From: Actinocrinis sp046724665
GTDB lineage: Bacteria; Actinomycetota; Actinomycetes; Streptomycetales; Catenulisporaceae
Direction of reading: 5' to 3'
Assembly: GCA_046724665.1 (NCBI GenBank)
Contig: JBKOWZ010000284.1
Location: 1-31,480, forward strand
DNA: 31,480 nucleotides
Each line of letters begins with the position of its first letter. Within the stretch, counting starts at the first letter, position 1. Below, piece after piece: positions 6,736 through 15,884 of the stretch. The notes below the pieces were generated by a model. The model made no database searches, had not been told where the DNA came from, and was given only the letters and a program-made list of their open reading frames with translations. Made by a program: the position numbers and the translations under genes.

Positions 6736-8358
6736 GTGATCGAGGCCATCGACCTGACGGTACGCCGGCGCGGCCGGATCGTTCTCGACGCGGTCAGCTT
6801 CGACGTTCGCCCCGGCCAAGTGACCGGTGTGCTCGGCGGCACGGGGGCGGGCAAGACGACGTTGCTGCGCCGGATGGTGCAACTCGACCGCGGCGGCGGG
6901 GAGACCCTGTTCGATGGCAGGCCGTATCGATCGCTTCGGCATCCGATGCGCGAGGTCGGCCTGCTGCTCGATCCCGGTGTCGGGCATCCCGACCGAACTG
7001 TGCGCGGTCAGCTTCGGCTGGCGCTGGCGACGGACCGGCGTGCGGCACGGGAAGGAGGCTTGGCCGGAACTCGGCGCTCGGCGAGCGTGCCCGGTCCGCC
7101 GAGTTCCAACGGCTGGCACGGCCCGCGCGAGCAGGCCGAGCCGGCTGGGCACACCGGGCAGGGCGGCGGGATTGGCCGCTGCACCAGGACGGTAGGCCGG
7201 CTCTTCAGGACCCAAACGGGAAGTGTCGCCGAGCGGATCGACGCCGTCCTGGACATCGTTGGGCTCACCGGACAGAGCGAGACACGACTGGCCGATCTGA
7301 CGGACGGAATGGCGACGCGGCTCGGAATCGCGGTCGCGCTGATGGGCGATCCTCAAGCCCTGCTGTTCGACTGCCCCGAGCGTGGACTTGAGCCGGAAGG
7401 CGTGGCTTGGCTGGGAGCGCTATTGCGGGCGTTCACCAGTCAGGGCCGTGCGGCGCTGGTCACCGGTTCCGACACCGAGACGCTGGTCGGGCTGGCCGAT
7501 CGGATCCTGCTGCTCGACTCCGGTTACCTGGTCGGCACCCGGACCGCCGAGGAGGTGCTGCGCGCGCCGACCGGCGCGGCCGTCATCGTGCGGTCGCCGC
7601 AGATCGTCCGCTTCGCGGCGATCCTTGCCGAGGCTGGTGCGCGCAGTACGCAGGGCGAAGGTGCCTGCCTGGAGGTGCGCGGACTGGACCGTGCTCGGGT
7701 TGGCGACCTTGCGTATCGCCACGGCGTCCCGGTGCACGAACTGTCCGAGCGCTTTAACGGCTCGGACCCGGCGGACGTGGTTCTTGCGGCGTGCTCGGGG
7801 CGCAACAGGCCAATCGTGCCGTTCCAGGGGTTCCCGGAGGGCTTCCCAGACGGTCATGCATTCCCGGAGGAGGTCGCTATCGGAGCCTTGGCGAGCAAGG
7901 TGTCCGCAACGAGCGCTGTTGATGGCGTGGCTGGAGCGGGCGCGGCAAGCGCAGTGGACTCTGTGATGGTGGCAGAAGCAGAAGCTGTGGAACCAGCGGC
8001 TGTCGCGAATGTTGCGGACACCGTGAAGATGGCGGGCACTTTGGGCTCCGTGAAGGCGGTGGACGCCGTGGGCTCCGCGAAGATGGCGGACGGCGCGAGC
8101 GCTGCGGAGCCTGTGGATGATTTGAAGGTTGTGGACGCCGTGGGCGTGGCAGGTGCCGTGCATGTTGTGGACACCTCCGAGGTCGCGGACGTCGTGAGTG
8201 TTGATGGCGCCTTGCATGTGGCGGGTGCAGCGAATGTCGTGGACGGCACCGTGCACGCGGCGGGTGTTGCAAACTCCACAGGCGCTGTGAACGTCACTGG
8301 CGCTGTGGACGCCGTGAACCCCGTGGACGCTGTTCACACTGTGGAGGCGAACCGATGA
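6736..8358 (+). CDS. ABC transporter ATP-binding protein with eroded catalytic motifs and a low-complexity tail
   Basis: Start chosen at GTG 6736, behind AGGAGG (6722-6727) with 8 nt spacing. This gives the family start MIEAIDLTVR and 540 residues; an ATG at 6664 has no such site. Walker A is intact (GGTGAGKTT, 34-42). The signature is LTDGM (188-192). Walker B reads ALLFDCPERGLEPEG: Asp212 is kept, but the catalytic Glu is replaced by Cys213 and the D-loop Asp is Glu219. The switch region reads VTGSD, without the His expected from the SSH pattern. About 60 extra Gly/Arg/Pro-rich residues (about 102-165) split the helical subdomain. After about residue 385 comes a 155-residue Val/Ala/Asp tail of loose repeats (AVDAVG, VADVV). 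The usual family protein is about 300 residues. It overlaps the permease gene by 4 nt. It probably binds ATP but hydrolyses it poorly. A decaying gene is possible, yet the frame is fully open. Confidence 0.75.
   Translation: MIEAIDLTVRRRGRIVLDAVSFDVRPGQVTGVLGGTGAGKTTLLRRMVQLDRGGGETLFDGRPYRSLRHPMREVGLLLDPGVGHPDRTVRGQLRLALATDRRAAREGGLAGTRRSASVPGPPSSNGWHGPREQAEPAGHTGQGGGIGRCTRTVGRLFRTQTGSVAERIDAVLDIVGLTGQSETRLADLTDGMATRLGIAVALMGDPQALLFDCPERGLEPEGVAWLGALLRAFTSQGRAALVTGSDTETLVGLADRILLLDSGYLVGTRTAEEVLRAPTGAAVIVRSPQIVRFAAILAEAGARSTQGEGACLEVRGLDRARVGDLAYRHGVPVHELSERFNGSDPADVVLAACSGRNRPIVPFQGFPEGFPDGHAFPEEVAIGALASKVSATSAVDGVAGAGAASAVDSVMVAEAEAVEPAAVANVADTVKMAGTLGSVKAVDAVGSAKMADGASAAEPVDDLKVVDAVGVAGAVHVVDTSEVADVVSVDGALHVAGAANVVDGTVHAAGVANSTGAVNVTGAVDAVNPVDAVHTVEANR
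7900..8354 (+). repeat. Degenerate repeats encoding the Val/Ala/Asp tail of the ABC ATPase
   Basis: The 3' quarter of the ATPase gene is built from loose repeats around GTGGACGCCGTGGGC. One pair with 27-bp spacing is clear: GGGCTCCGTGAAGGCGGTGGAC near 8043 and a close variant near 8070. Units keep the frame, so the protein gains AVDAVG-like repeats. Later copies are strongly diverged. Confidence 0.6.
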
Positions 8359-9299
8359 GGGCGCTGCTCTCCGTGTTCTCGATCCTCGGCAGCGTCATCA
8401 GCGCTCTTCGGTACGAACTGGCCAGGTTGCGCGGAGTGCGCTCGTTGCGGGGCGTCGTGCTTTCAGCGATGGCAAGCTCGGTCATCCTCACGCTCCTGGC
8501 GGCACGACGCATGATCGGGCTCGCGCATTCGCTTCCATGGCCGCCGCACCCGTCGCACGTTGGTCACTCGCACCTCAGCTACGTGTCCGAACTGCTGTCG
8601 CAGTACACGCCGACGCACGGTGGCGGGGCGTGGGTGGTCGCCGGGGGCGTCGTTGGGATGGTGCTTCCAGGCGTTGCGGCTGCGTGGGGTGCCGCGTGGT
8701 TCGGAGCGACGTCGATCGGCTGCGAGTACCGATCCGGTGGTGTCGGCGGTAGCCGTGGTGTCGGCGGTGGCGGTGGCGGTGCTGGTGGCGGTCGCGGCGG
8801 CGGCGGAAGCGGCGGCGGGCTGCTTACGTTCGTCCTCGTGCCTCGGCGCGGTTCTGTGCTCGTCGCGAAGGTTGTTGTTGCGGCGGGGTTGGGCGCCCTG
8901 CTGTGCGTTGGCACGACCGCTGTCGCCTACGGCACCGCGCGACTGGGTTTCCGGGTTACGGGGACACATGTCGCGCTCCCGCTCACGTTGCTTGTTCCGG
9001 GCCCGCGTGCGGTCGCCTTGGCGGCTCTCGGCGGTGCGCTAGGGGTCTTCGGCGGCGCAGTGTTGTGGGTGCGGGTGCTCGCGACCGTGTCCGCACTCAC
9101 GGGTTGTTCTCTGGTTGCCGCTTTCCTGCCACGGTCTACGAGTCTTGCGATTCCGTACCTGGTCAAGGCTGCTCAGCACATCGTTCACGTGGTGCCGGGG
9201 GTGACCTATGCGAGTGTCATGGACGCGCTGCTCACGCTGCCGTTGGCGGCGATGGTGCTGTCGGGGCTGGTCGCCGTGCGTTGGCGCCGAGTCGTCTGA
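8355..9299 (+). CDS. ABC-2-type permease with a poly-Gly insert
   Basis: A 314-residue membrane protein whose ATG overlaps the ATPase stop (ATGA), so the two form an exporter-type pair. Predicted membrane segments lie near 33-52, 92-117, 163-188, 203-230, 232-255 and 288-308. The ABC-2 motif EYRxGT...TFL.VP.RG.VL.AK is recognisable as EYRSGG (124-129) and LLTFVLVPRRGSVLVAK (156-172), but about 27 Gly/Ser/Arg residues (about 128-155) are inserted inside it. The insert lies in the loop that should contact the ATPase. Substrate unknown; such pairs often export peptides, lipids or antibiotics. The gene could be functional or drifting together with its odd ATPase. Confidence 0.65.
   Translation: MRALLSVFSILGSVISALRYELARLRGVRSLRGVVLSAMASSVILTLLAARRMIGLAHSLPWPPHPSHVGHSHLSYVSELLSQYTPTHGGGAWVVAGGVVGMVLPGVAAAWGAAWFGATSIGCEYRSGGVGGSRGVGGGGGGAGGGRGGGGSGGGLLTFVLVPRRGSVLVAKVVVAAGLGALLCVGTTAVAYGTARLGFRVTGTHVALPLTLLVPGPRAVALAALGGALGVFGGAVLWVRVLATVSALTGCSLVAAFLPRSTSLAIPYLVKAAQHIVHVVPGVTYASVMDALLTLPLAAMVLSGLVAVRWRRVV
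8736..8819 (+). repeat. GGN-type triplet expansion inside the permease gene
   Basis: A run of GGT/GGC codons with rare Val, Ser, Arg and Ala codons, 84 bp long and in frame. It interrupts a conserved permease motif and looks like an in-frame slippage expansion. Confidence 0.7.
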
Positions 9300-9763
9300 C
9301 CCCGGCTCTACCCAACTCGGCCAGGTCAACCCGACCCGGGCCGACTCGGTCTTACCTCTTACCTGACTCGACCGAAGCCGACTCAGCGCGACTCTGTACT
9401 AGCCGCAACGCCGCAACCTTGCCCGAGAGAGACGCCAATCCAACTCGACTCAACTTGGGCCCAGGCCGTGAGCCTAAGCCAAATCGGCCCGATTCGGGCC
9501 GAAGCCAAGTCGGCCCGGTTTGGGCCTAAGCTGAGCCGACCAGACCGGTTCGACCCATGCCTGAGCCAACCGGAGTCGATGGTTATCGAGCCGATGCTTA
9601 CCGGATCGATGCTTACCGGTCGGTGCGACCCGACTGGGCTTGTGTGACCTGGCTAGCACGGCCTGTACGTGCGCGAGTACGTGCCCGAGTCAGCCTCATA
9701 AGCGCCGTGTCTTAAATACCATCTATCACTCGGTTGAGTGCATTCCGTGACAATCATGAGTAA
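9300..9763. repeat. Repeat-filled gap between the ABC operon and the WhiH-like gene
   Basis: The gap is rich in CTCGACC/GACTCGG-like words. A 26-bp unit (9472-9497, 9498-9523) contains small dyads, GGCCCGA-T-TCGGGCC and GGCCCGGTTTGGGCC, which could form hairpins. CGATGCTTACCGG occurs at 9592-9604 and 9607-9619. The last 60 bp before the regulator gene are less GC-rich and probably hold its promoter. A short dyad CACTC-GGTT-GAGTG lies at 9727-9740. No gene is visible. Confidence 0.55.
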
Positions 9764-10690
9764 ATGGTGGCCGGAGGCCTCAAGCCGACCGGTGGGAACG
9801 CCGACCAGTTCACCATGAACACCGTCTCCTCAGTCACCTCCGCGACCCTTCAGGCCCGTCCCGGCGTCTCTGTCGCTCCGGCTCCGGCTCCGGCTCAGGG
9901 CCAGGTCGGCGAGGCGTATGCCTATCCGTTCGGCACGGTGCAGGGCACCGCCGTGTTTCCCCGGGCGGCCGCGCAGCGGGGCCGCGGCCTGCACGGCCAA
10001 CTCGTCCAGCAACTCGGCCAGATGATCGTGGCCGGCGAGCTTGGTGCGGACCGTCCGCTGGTTCCCGAGGAGATCGGCCACCGCTTCGAGGTCTCCAGGA
10101 CGGTCGTACGTGAGTCGCTGCGGGTGCTCGAGGCCAAGGGCCTGGTCTCCGCCCGGCCGAACGTCGGGACGCGGATCCGGCCGGTACACGAGTGGAACCT
10201 GCTCGACCCGGACGTGATCGAGTGGCGGGCACTCGGGCCGTTCCGCGCCGACCAGGCGCGTGAGCTCACCGAGTTGCGCCAGGCCTTCGAGCCGCTGGCG
10301 GCGTACCTGGTCGCCGCACAGTCTGCACGTCTGTCCGAGGCCGCCAGGACCCGGATGATGGAGCTTTCCGACCTGCTGAGCGAGGCCGCCGCCGACTCCG
10401 ACCCGATCGCGTACCAGCGTGCGGACGCGGAACTGCACGCCCTGCTGCTGCGTGCTACCGACAACCGCATGCTTGAACACCTCGCGACCGTCGTCTATGG
10501 CGCGCTGGAGATGACCGGTGTCCGGCCGTTCGGGTGCGTGCCCGATGCCGAGGGCGATCAGCACTCGACTTTGGTGGATCGTGTGCTCGCAGGTGACGGT
10601 TCGGGCGCTGCGGAGGTGCTGACCAGCCTGCTTGGGCACGCCTTGGCTGCCGCAACCGCGGCGCACTTGCCGACCCAGCGCGATCACTAG
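9764..10690 (+). CDS. whiH: FadR/GntR-family regulator, probable WhiH
   Basis: A 308-residue protein with a Pro/Ala-rich N-terminus (1-70), a GntR winged helix (about 73-138; PEEIGHRFEVSRTVVRESLRVLEAKGLVSARPNVGTRI) and an FCD ligand-binding domain (about 165-300) with the family ADAELHALLLRATDNR and QHSTLVDRV segments. In Streptomyces coelicolor whiH, a GntR-type sporulation regulator, lies right beside hrdB. The same family two genes before hrdB here supports orthology, by synteny and family only. The start is uncertain: ATG 9764 and the in-frame ATG 9815 both lack a good ribosome binding site. A long terminator follows. If it is WhiH, it acts in late aerial development, controlling sporulation septation. 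Confidence 0.7.
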   Translation: MVAGGLKPTGGNADQFTMNTVSSVTSATLQARPGVSVAPAPAPAQGQVGEAYAYPFGTVQGTAVFPRAAAQRGRGLHGQLVQQLGQMIVAGELGADRPLVPEEIGHRFEVSRTVVRESLRVLEAKGLVSARPNVGTRIRPVHEWNLLDPDVIEWRALGPFRADQARELTELRQAFEPLAAYLVAAQSARLSEAARTRMMELSDLLSEAAADSDPIAYQRADAELHALLLRATDNRMLEHLATVVYGALEMTGVRPFGCVPDAEGDQHSTLVDRVLAGDGSGAAEVLTSLLGHALAAATAAHLPTQRDH

Positions 10691-10750
10691 TGCCTCGGCG
10701 GCTTACGTTCGCCCGCAGGCGAGGTGCGCCGGAGCGGCCAGTGGCTAGGC

Positions 10751-10792
10751 GCGGGGATGCCCGCGCACTTGGTTGTGCGTGGGCATCCCCGC
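10751..10792 (+). terminator. Strong hairpin terminator after the WhiH-like gene
   Basis: An 18-bp stem (10751-10768 with 10775-10792) with one G-T mismatch and a TTGGTT loop, 60 bp after the stop codon. There is no U-tract, as is common in actinomycetes. Confidence 0.85.
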
Positions 10793-10865
10793 AACGCGGT
10801 CAGAGGTCGTGATGGGGCGGCGAGTGGGCGAACGTAGGCTGCGAGGCACTAGCGTCGCAGGGGCG

Positions 10866-10937
10866 GAGAGCAGGAGAGCAGGAGAGCAGGAGAGCAGGAG
10901 AGCAGGAGAGCAGGAGAGCAGGAGAGCAGGAGAGCAG
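10866..10937. repeat. Nine perfect copies of GAGAGCAG
   Basis: Seventy-two bases of the octamer GAGAGCAG in nine uninterrupted, identical copies. A unit that is not a multiple of three and has no sequence drift points to recent slippage. It lies after the whiH terminator and about 660 bp before the phosphatase gene. A 90-residue frame crosses it (Glu-Gln-Glu-Ser-Arg-Arg repeats) but has no ribosome binding site or family match. Confidence 0.95.
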
Positions 10938-11052
10938 TGGGGCGGGTGCAGTGGGCGAGAAGCTGACAGGGCTCTGCGGTTGGGCTGTTGGGCGTTCCGG
11001 CGTCCTGGCGTTGCTGTTGGCGGCCGCAGAGTCCTGTGCTCGTGAGGCCATA

Positions 11053-11150
11053 TGTGTCGTGAGCCGAAGTGTCTCGTGAGTCGATGTGTGTCGTGGGCTC
11101 GTGGGCATGGTGTGTTGTGAGCGGGTTCGTGTGAGCGTGCGCGTGTGAGT
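11053..11150. repeat. Degenerate 17-bp repeats around TGTGTCGTGAG
   Basis: Two clear 17-bp units (11053-11069 and 11070-11086) are followed by diverged TGTGTCGTGGG and TGTGTTGTGAG copies and a GTGTGAG-rich end. The following 11151-11439 holds no gene or clear repeat that I can see; it may contain the phosphatase promoter. Confidence 0.55.
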
Positions 11151-11439
11151 GAGTCGTTGGCTTGTCTGCGGTGCTCGGCGATTCGGTGCACGCGTCCGTA
11201 GATCCGACAGAAGATCTGACGGAGTATCACCAAACGCACGGACAGTGTTGTTGGTCACGCCTGCGACGCATGTAAAGCCTTCCGTGCCTGTCCTGGAATG
11301 TCATGATTCGCAACGTTCTGTTCTGCCTAACGGCGTCGAAACGGCGCCTTGCGTTGCGAGAAACCTCCAGCAATCACTCCCTGTAGACGATCGGTGACGG
11401 CTAAGCTCGGTGCGGGTACAGGCACGCCCGCACGGAACC

Positions 11440-11517
11440 GCAGTCGCGATCGCGGTGCAATCGCGATCGTGGTTGCAGTCGCGGCTCAGTCGCGGTGGCA
11501 GTCGCGGTCGCGGTCGC
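11440..11517. repeat. CAGTCGCGG/CGATCGCG-type simple repeats before the phosphatase gene
   Basis: Words such as CAGTCGCGAT, AATCGCGAT, CAGTCGCGG and TCGCGG follow one another for about 78 bp. The reading frame of the phosphatase stays open through it up to a GTG at 11410. Its translation here (Val-Ala-Ser-Arg-rich) does not resemble a domain, so I exclude it from the gene. Confidence 0.6.
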
Positions 11518-11598
11518 CTGTACGGCGTTCTGGCGGTTATGGCGGCGGACAGCAGTCTGTCGGCTCGTCGCGGTCGGTTAGGGGATGGGAAGCGAGCG

Positions 11599-13302
11599 GT
11601 GGCGCAAGACGCTGTCCGGCAGCAGGATCCTGCTGCCTACGACTCGACGGACGCCGATTCCGCCCTGCTGCGGGCGCTGCTCCAGGACGGTTCGGTCGCC
11701 TTCGCCTGCTACGGGACCGATCGGCGGTACCGGCAGGTCAGCCGCGCGCTGGCCGAGATCAACGGGCTCAGCGTGCAGGAGCACCTCGGGCGGCTGCCCA
11801 GTGAGGTGCTGCCCGGCGAGTACGGCTCGCTGGTCGAGGAGTCCGTCGCGCGCGTGCTGACCACCGGCAAGAGCTGGCGCGAGCCCGAGCAGCGGTGGGA
11901 GGTCGCGCAGTGGGCCCCGGCTCCGCGCGGTCACGGCGTTCGCGTCCTGCGTACTCACTGGTCCCCGGTGCGCGATCCGTCCGGGGGGATCTCTGGAGCT
12001 CTGGCGATCGTGCACGACGTGACCGACCGGCACCGGATCGCCGAACTGCTCGGCTCGACCCAGTGGCGGATCGGCAAGTTGCAGACCGTGGCCCGGGAAC
12101 TGGCCGGCGCGCTGACCATCGGCGAGGTGCGCGCGGCGGTGGCCAAGCTTGGGCAGGTGACCGGCGCCTCGCACGTCGAGTTGCGGCTGCTCGACCCGGT
12201 CTGGCACTCGCCGTGGCCGCAGAGCCGCACCGTCCGCCCGGTGCCCGCGCCGCGCTCGCCGCGCGCCGTCGAGGACGAGCGCTGGGAACGGCGTACCGGG
12301 AACTGGCCGCCTCTGCTGACCGCCGCGGTGCGCGCCGGGCAGCCCTGCTACCTGCCCGACCGCGCGGCGGTGCACGCCATGTTCCCCGATTTGGCGGACT
12401 GGGAGGACTCGCTCGAGGCCGAGCACGCCTGGGCGGTGCTGCCGCTGGTCACGGCCGCCGGGCCGGTCGGCGGCCTGTACCTGGTCTACGAGGCCGAGCG
12501 CGCCTTCGATGAGGACGACCAGGCATATCTCCAGGCCCTGGCCGGACAGTGCACCATGGCGGTCGCCCGGGCGCGCATGCACGAGCGCGAGCACCGGCAG
12601 GTTGTCTCGTTGCAGGACGCGCTGCTGCCCAAGCGGCTGCCGGACCTGCCCGGGATCGACGCCGCCTTCCGCTACATTCCGGGCTCGGTGGACACCGAGG
12701 TCGGCGGGGACTGGTACGACCTGTTCGGCTTCCCGGACGGCCGCCTCGGCATGGTCGTCGGCGACGTGATCGGCAAGGGCGTGACCGCCGCGGCCGGGAT
12801 GGGCCGGGTGCGGGCCGCGCTGCGCGCGCTCGCGTACAGCGATCCCTCGCCGCGCGCCGTGCTGACCGGGCTCGACCGGCTCTTCGACGCGACCGAGAAC
12901 GCCGAGTCGCTGACCACGGTCGTGTACGCGGTCTACGATCCCGCCGCCGGCTGCCTGGTGATGTCCGACGCCGGGCATCTGCCGCTGCTGGTGATCACGG
13001 CCGAGGGCGAGGCGCGCTTCGTCGATGCGACGCCGCAGGCCACGCCGCTCGGCTGGAGCGAGGAGCGCTTCGAGCACCGGCTCTCGCTGCGGCCGGGCGA
13101 CATCGTGGTCGGGTTCTCCGACGGTCTGGTCGAGACGCGCGTCGATTCGCTCGACGAAGGGCTGGCGCGGCTGCGCGCCGCGGCCCTCTGCGCTCCGGAC
13201 ACCGCGCTGGAACCGCTGCTGGACCACCTCGTGGAGACCATGCTGCGCGACCACGAGCAGGACGACGACGTCACGCTGCTCGCCGTGCGCGTGCAGGTGT
13301 GA
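11599..13302 (+). CDS. PAS-GAF-PP2C (SpoIIE/RsbU-type) serine phosphatase
   Basis: Start taken at GTG 11599, preceded by GGGGATGGGA about 8 nt upstream, giving 567 residues. ATG 11539 and GTG 11410 are in frame but have no ribosome binding site. A PAS-like domain (about 20-150) is followed by a GAF domain (about 165-335) and a PPM/SpoIIE phosphatase domain (about 345-567). The metal-binding acids are present: Asp371 in GGDWYD, Asp389 in GDVIGKG, Asp508 in FSDG and the DDD at 555-557. Such enzymes dephosphorylate anti-anti-sigma factors in partner-switching pathways, with PAS and GAF sensing the signal. No anti-sigma or anti-anti-sigma gene is in the window, so the target is unknown. It has no membrane segment. 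It stands between the WhiH-like gene and hrdB. Confidence 0.85.
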   Translation: MAQDAVRQQDPAAYDSTDADSALLRALLQDGSVAFACYGTDRRYRQVSRALAEINGLSVQEHLGRLPSEVLPGEYGSLVEESVARVLTTGKSWREPEQRWEVAQWAPAPRGHGVRVLRTHWSPVRDPSGGISGALAIVHDVTDRHRIAELLGSTQWRIGKLQTVARELAGALTIGEVRAAVAKLGQVTGASHVELRLLDPVWHSPWPQSRTVRPVPAPRSPRAVEDERWERRTGNWPPLLTAAVRAGQPCYLPDRAAVHAMFPDLADWEDSLEAEHAWAVLPLVTAAGPVGGLYLVYEAERAFDEDDQAYLQALAGQCTMAVARARMHEREHRQVVSLQDALLPKRLPDLPGIDAAFRYIPGSVDTEVGGDWYDLFGFPDGRLGMVVGDVIGKGVTAAAGMGRVRAALRALAYSDPSPRAVLTGLDRLFDATENAESLTTVVYAVYDPAAGCLVMSDAGHLPLLVITAEGEARFVDATPQATPLGWSEERFEHRLSLRPGDIVVGFSDGLVETRVDSLDEGLARLRAAALCAPDTALEPLLDHLVETMLRDHEQDDDVTLLAVRVQV

Positions 13303-13530
13303 AGGGGGACGGTCGAGTGAGGCGGCGGACACGGGCCGTGAATGCGGAAGGCGGTGTGCGAAGGGTTCCGAAGCGCTGGTAGACTGCTGGACCGAGTGCG
13401 TGACCTGTGTTCGCGAAGCGGTGTACAGCGGCTTGATCAAAGCCGCGGCCGGGAATGATCTATACCAGGCACGGCTACTGTGGCTGCCGGCCCGTCGGCT
13501 TGGGCGGGAATACGGGGCTGCTCCATCGTG

Positions 13531-13565
13531 CTGTCATAAAAGTGACAGTTCGGGAACGCTGTTAC
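13531..13565. promoter_or_regulatory. Cluster of three CTGTYA(C) motifs forming overlapping dyads
   Basis: CTGTCA (13531-13536) and TGACAG (13543-13548) form a perfect dyad with a 6-nt gap. GTGACAG (13542-13548) pairs with CTGTTAC (13559-13565) with one mismatch. The middle motif is shared, and GTTC-GG-GAAC lies between the last two. The arrangement suggests a protein binding site near the hrdB promoter. Confidence 0.4.
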
Positions 13566-13588
13566 CCCATATCAACACGCCATACAAC

Positions 13589-13624
13589 GTGATGAGTTCA
13601 GCCGCTCGCTTGTGATGAGTTCAG
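13589..13624 (+). promoter_or_regulatory. 13-bp direct repeat GTGATGAGTTCAG, 23 bp apart
   Basis: Identical copies at 13589-13601 and 13612-13624, both followed by YCG, start 63 bp before the hrdB GTG. The 23-bp period is close to two helical turns. It could be a regulator site or a short duplication. Confidence 0.4.
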
Positions 13625-13686
13625 TCGATAGCATGCCAGGTCTTTTAGTTAGCGCTTCTGTGAGCACCTTTCCGAAGGGTACGTGA

Positions 13687-15525
<1,839 letters not shown>

Positions 15526-15576
15526 TCCCGGCCCCGGCGCTGCGCGATCGGGCGATCAGCTGCCGGGCGCAGACGC

Positions 15577-15612
15577 CGACGGGCCGCACCCTCGCTGGGG
15601 TGCGGCCCGTCG
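15577..15612. terminator. Bidirectional terminator between hrdB and the DUF7455 gene
   Basis: A perfect 15-bp stem (15577-15591 with 15598-15612) and a TCGCTG loop, between two convergent genes. It can serve both strands. Confidence 0.9.
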
Positions 15613-15644
15613 TATCGCTGTCGGGTTGCCGACCTAGAGGCCGG

Positions 15645-15884
15645 TCAGTGGGCGTCGGACGCGGTGGCGGCCGTGGTCTGCACGAGCTTGTCCGTCTCGT
15701 CGTGGATCTCGGCCGCGATCGAGCGGAGCCCTTCCTCGTACTTCTTGCCGTGGTGGGCGCAGAACAGCAGCTCGCCTCCGGAGGCGAGCGTGACGCGGAG
15801 GTAGGCCTGAGCGCCGCAGCGGTCGCAGCGGTCGAGTGCGCTGAGCACTTCGGTGGGAAGGTCTGGTGTCAGGACAGCGGTCAC
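15645..15884 (-). CDS. Small zinc-knuckle protein (DUF7455)
   Basis: A 79-residue protein from GTG 15884, with AAGGGG 5 nt upstream. C20 and C23 (CDRC) and C42 with H44/H45 (FCAHHGKKYEEGL) form a likely zinc-binding knuckle on a small beta fold. A polar C-terminal helix follows. Such proteins are found near the principal sigma factor and parE genes in actinomycetes, and their function is not known. It is convergent to hrdB and shares its terminator. Its promoter must lie in the divergent gap before parE. Confidence 0.8.
   Translation of the reverse strand: MTAVLTPDLPTEVLSALDRCDRCGAQAYLRVTLASGGELLFCAHHGKKYEEGLRSIAAEIHDETDKLVQTTAATASDAH

Larger units (their letters stand above)
13303..13686 (+). 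promoter_or_regulatory. hrdB upstream region
   Basis: A 384-bp gap with no gene. It becomes AT-richer from about 13530 and carries the dyads and direct repeats annotated separately. TAGCAT (13629-13634) fits a -10 but has no -35 at the right spacing. HrdB genes of this group are transcribed by an ECF factor (ShbA) in Streptomyces; I cannot identify that promoter here with confidence. Confidence 0.4.

Noticed and set aside
10773..11045. 90-codon frame across the octamer repeat
   Set aside because: It starts in the whiH terminator stem, has no ribosome binding site, and is mostly repeat translation.
11410..11598. Extended N-terminus of the PP2C protein
   Set aside because: The added residues come largely from TCGCGG-type simple repeats and neither upstream start has a ribosome binding site; a start at 11539 cannot be fully excluded.
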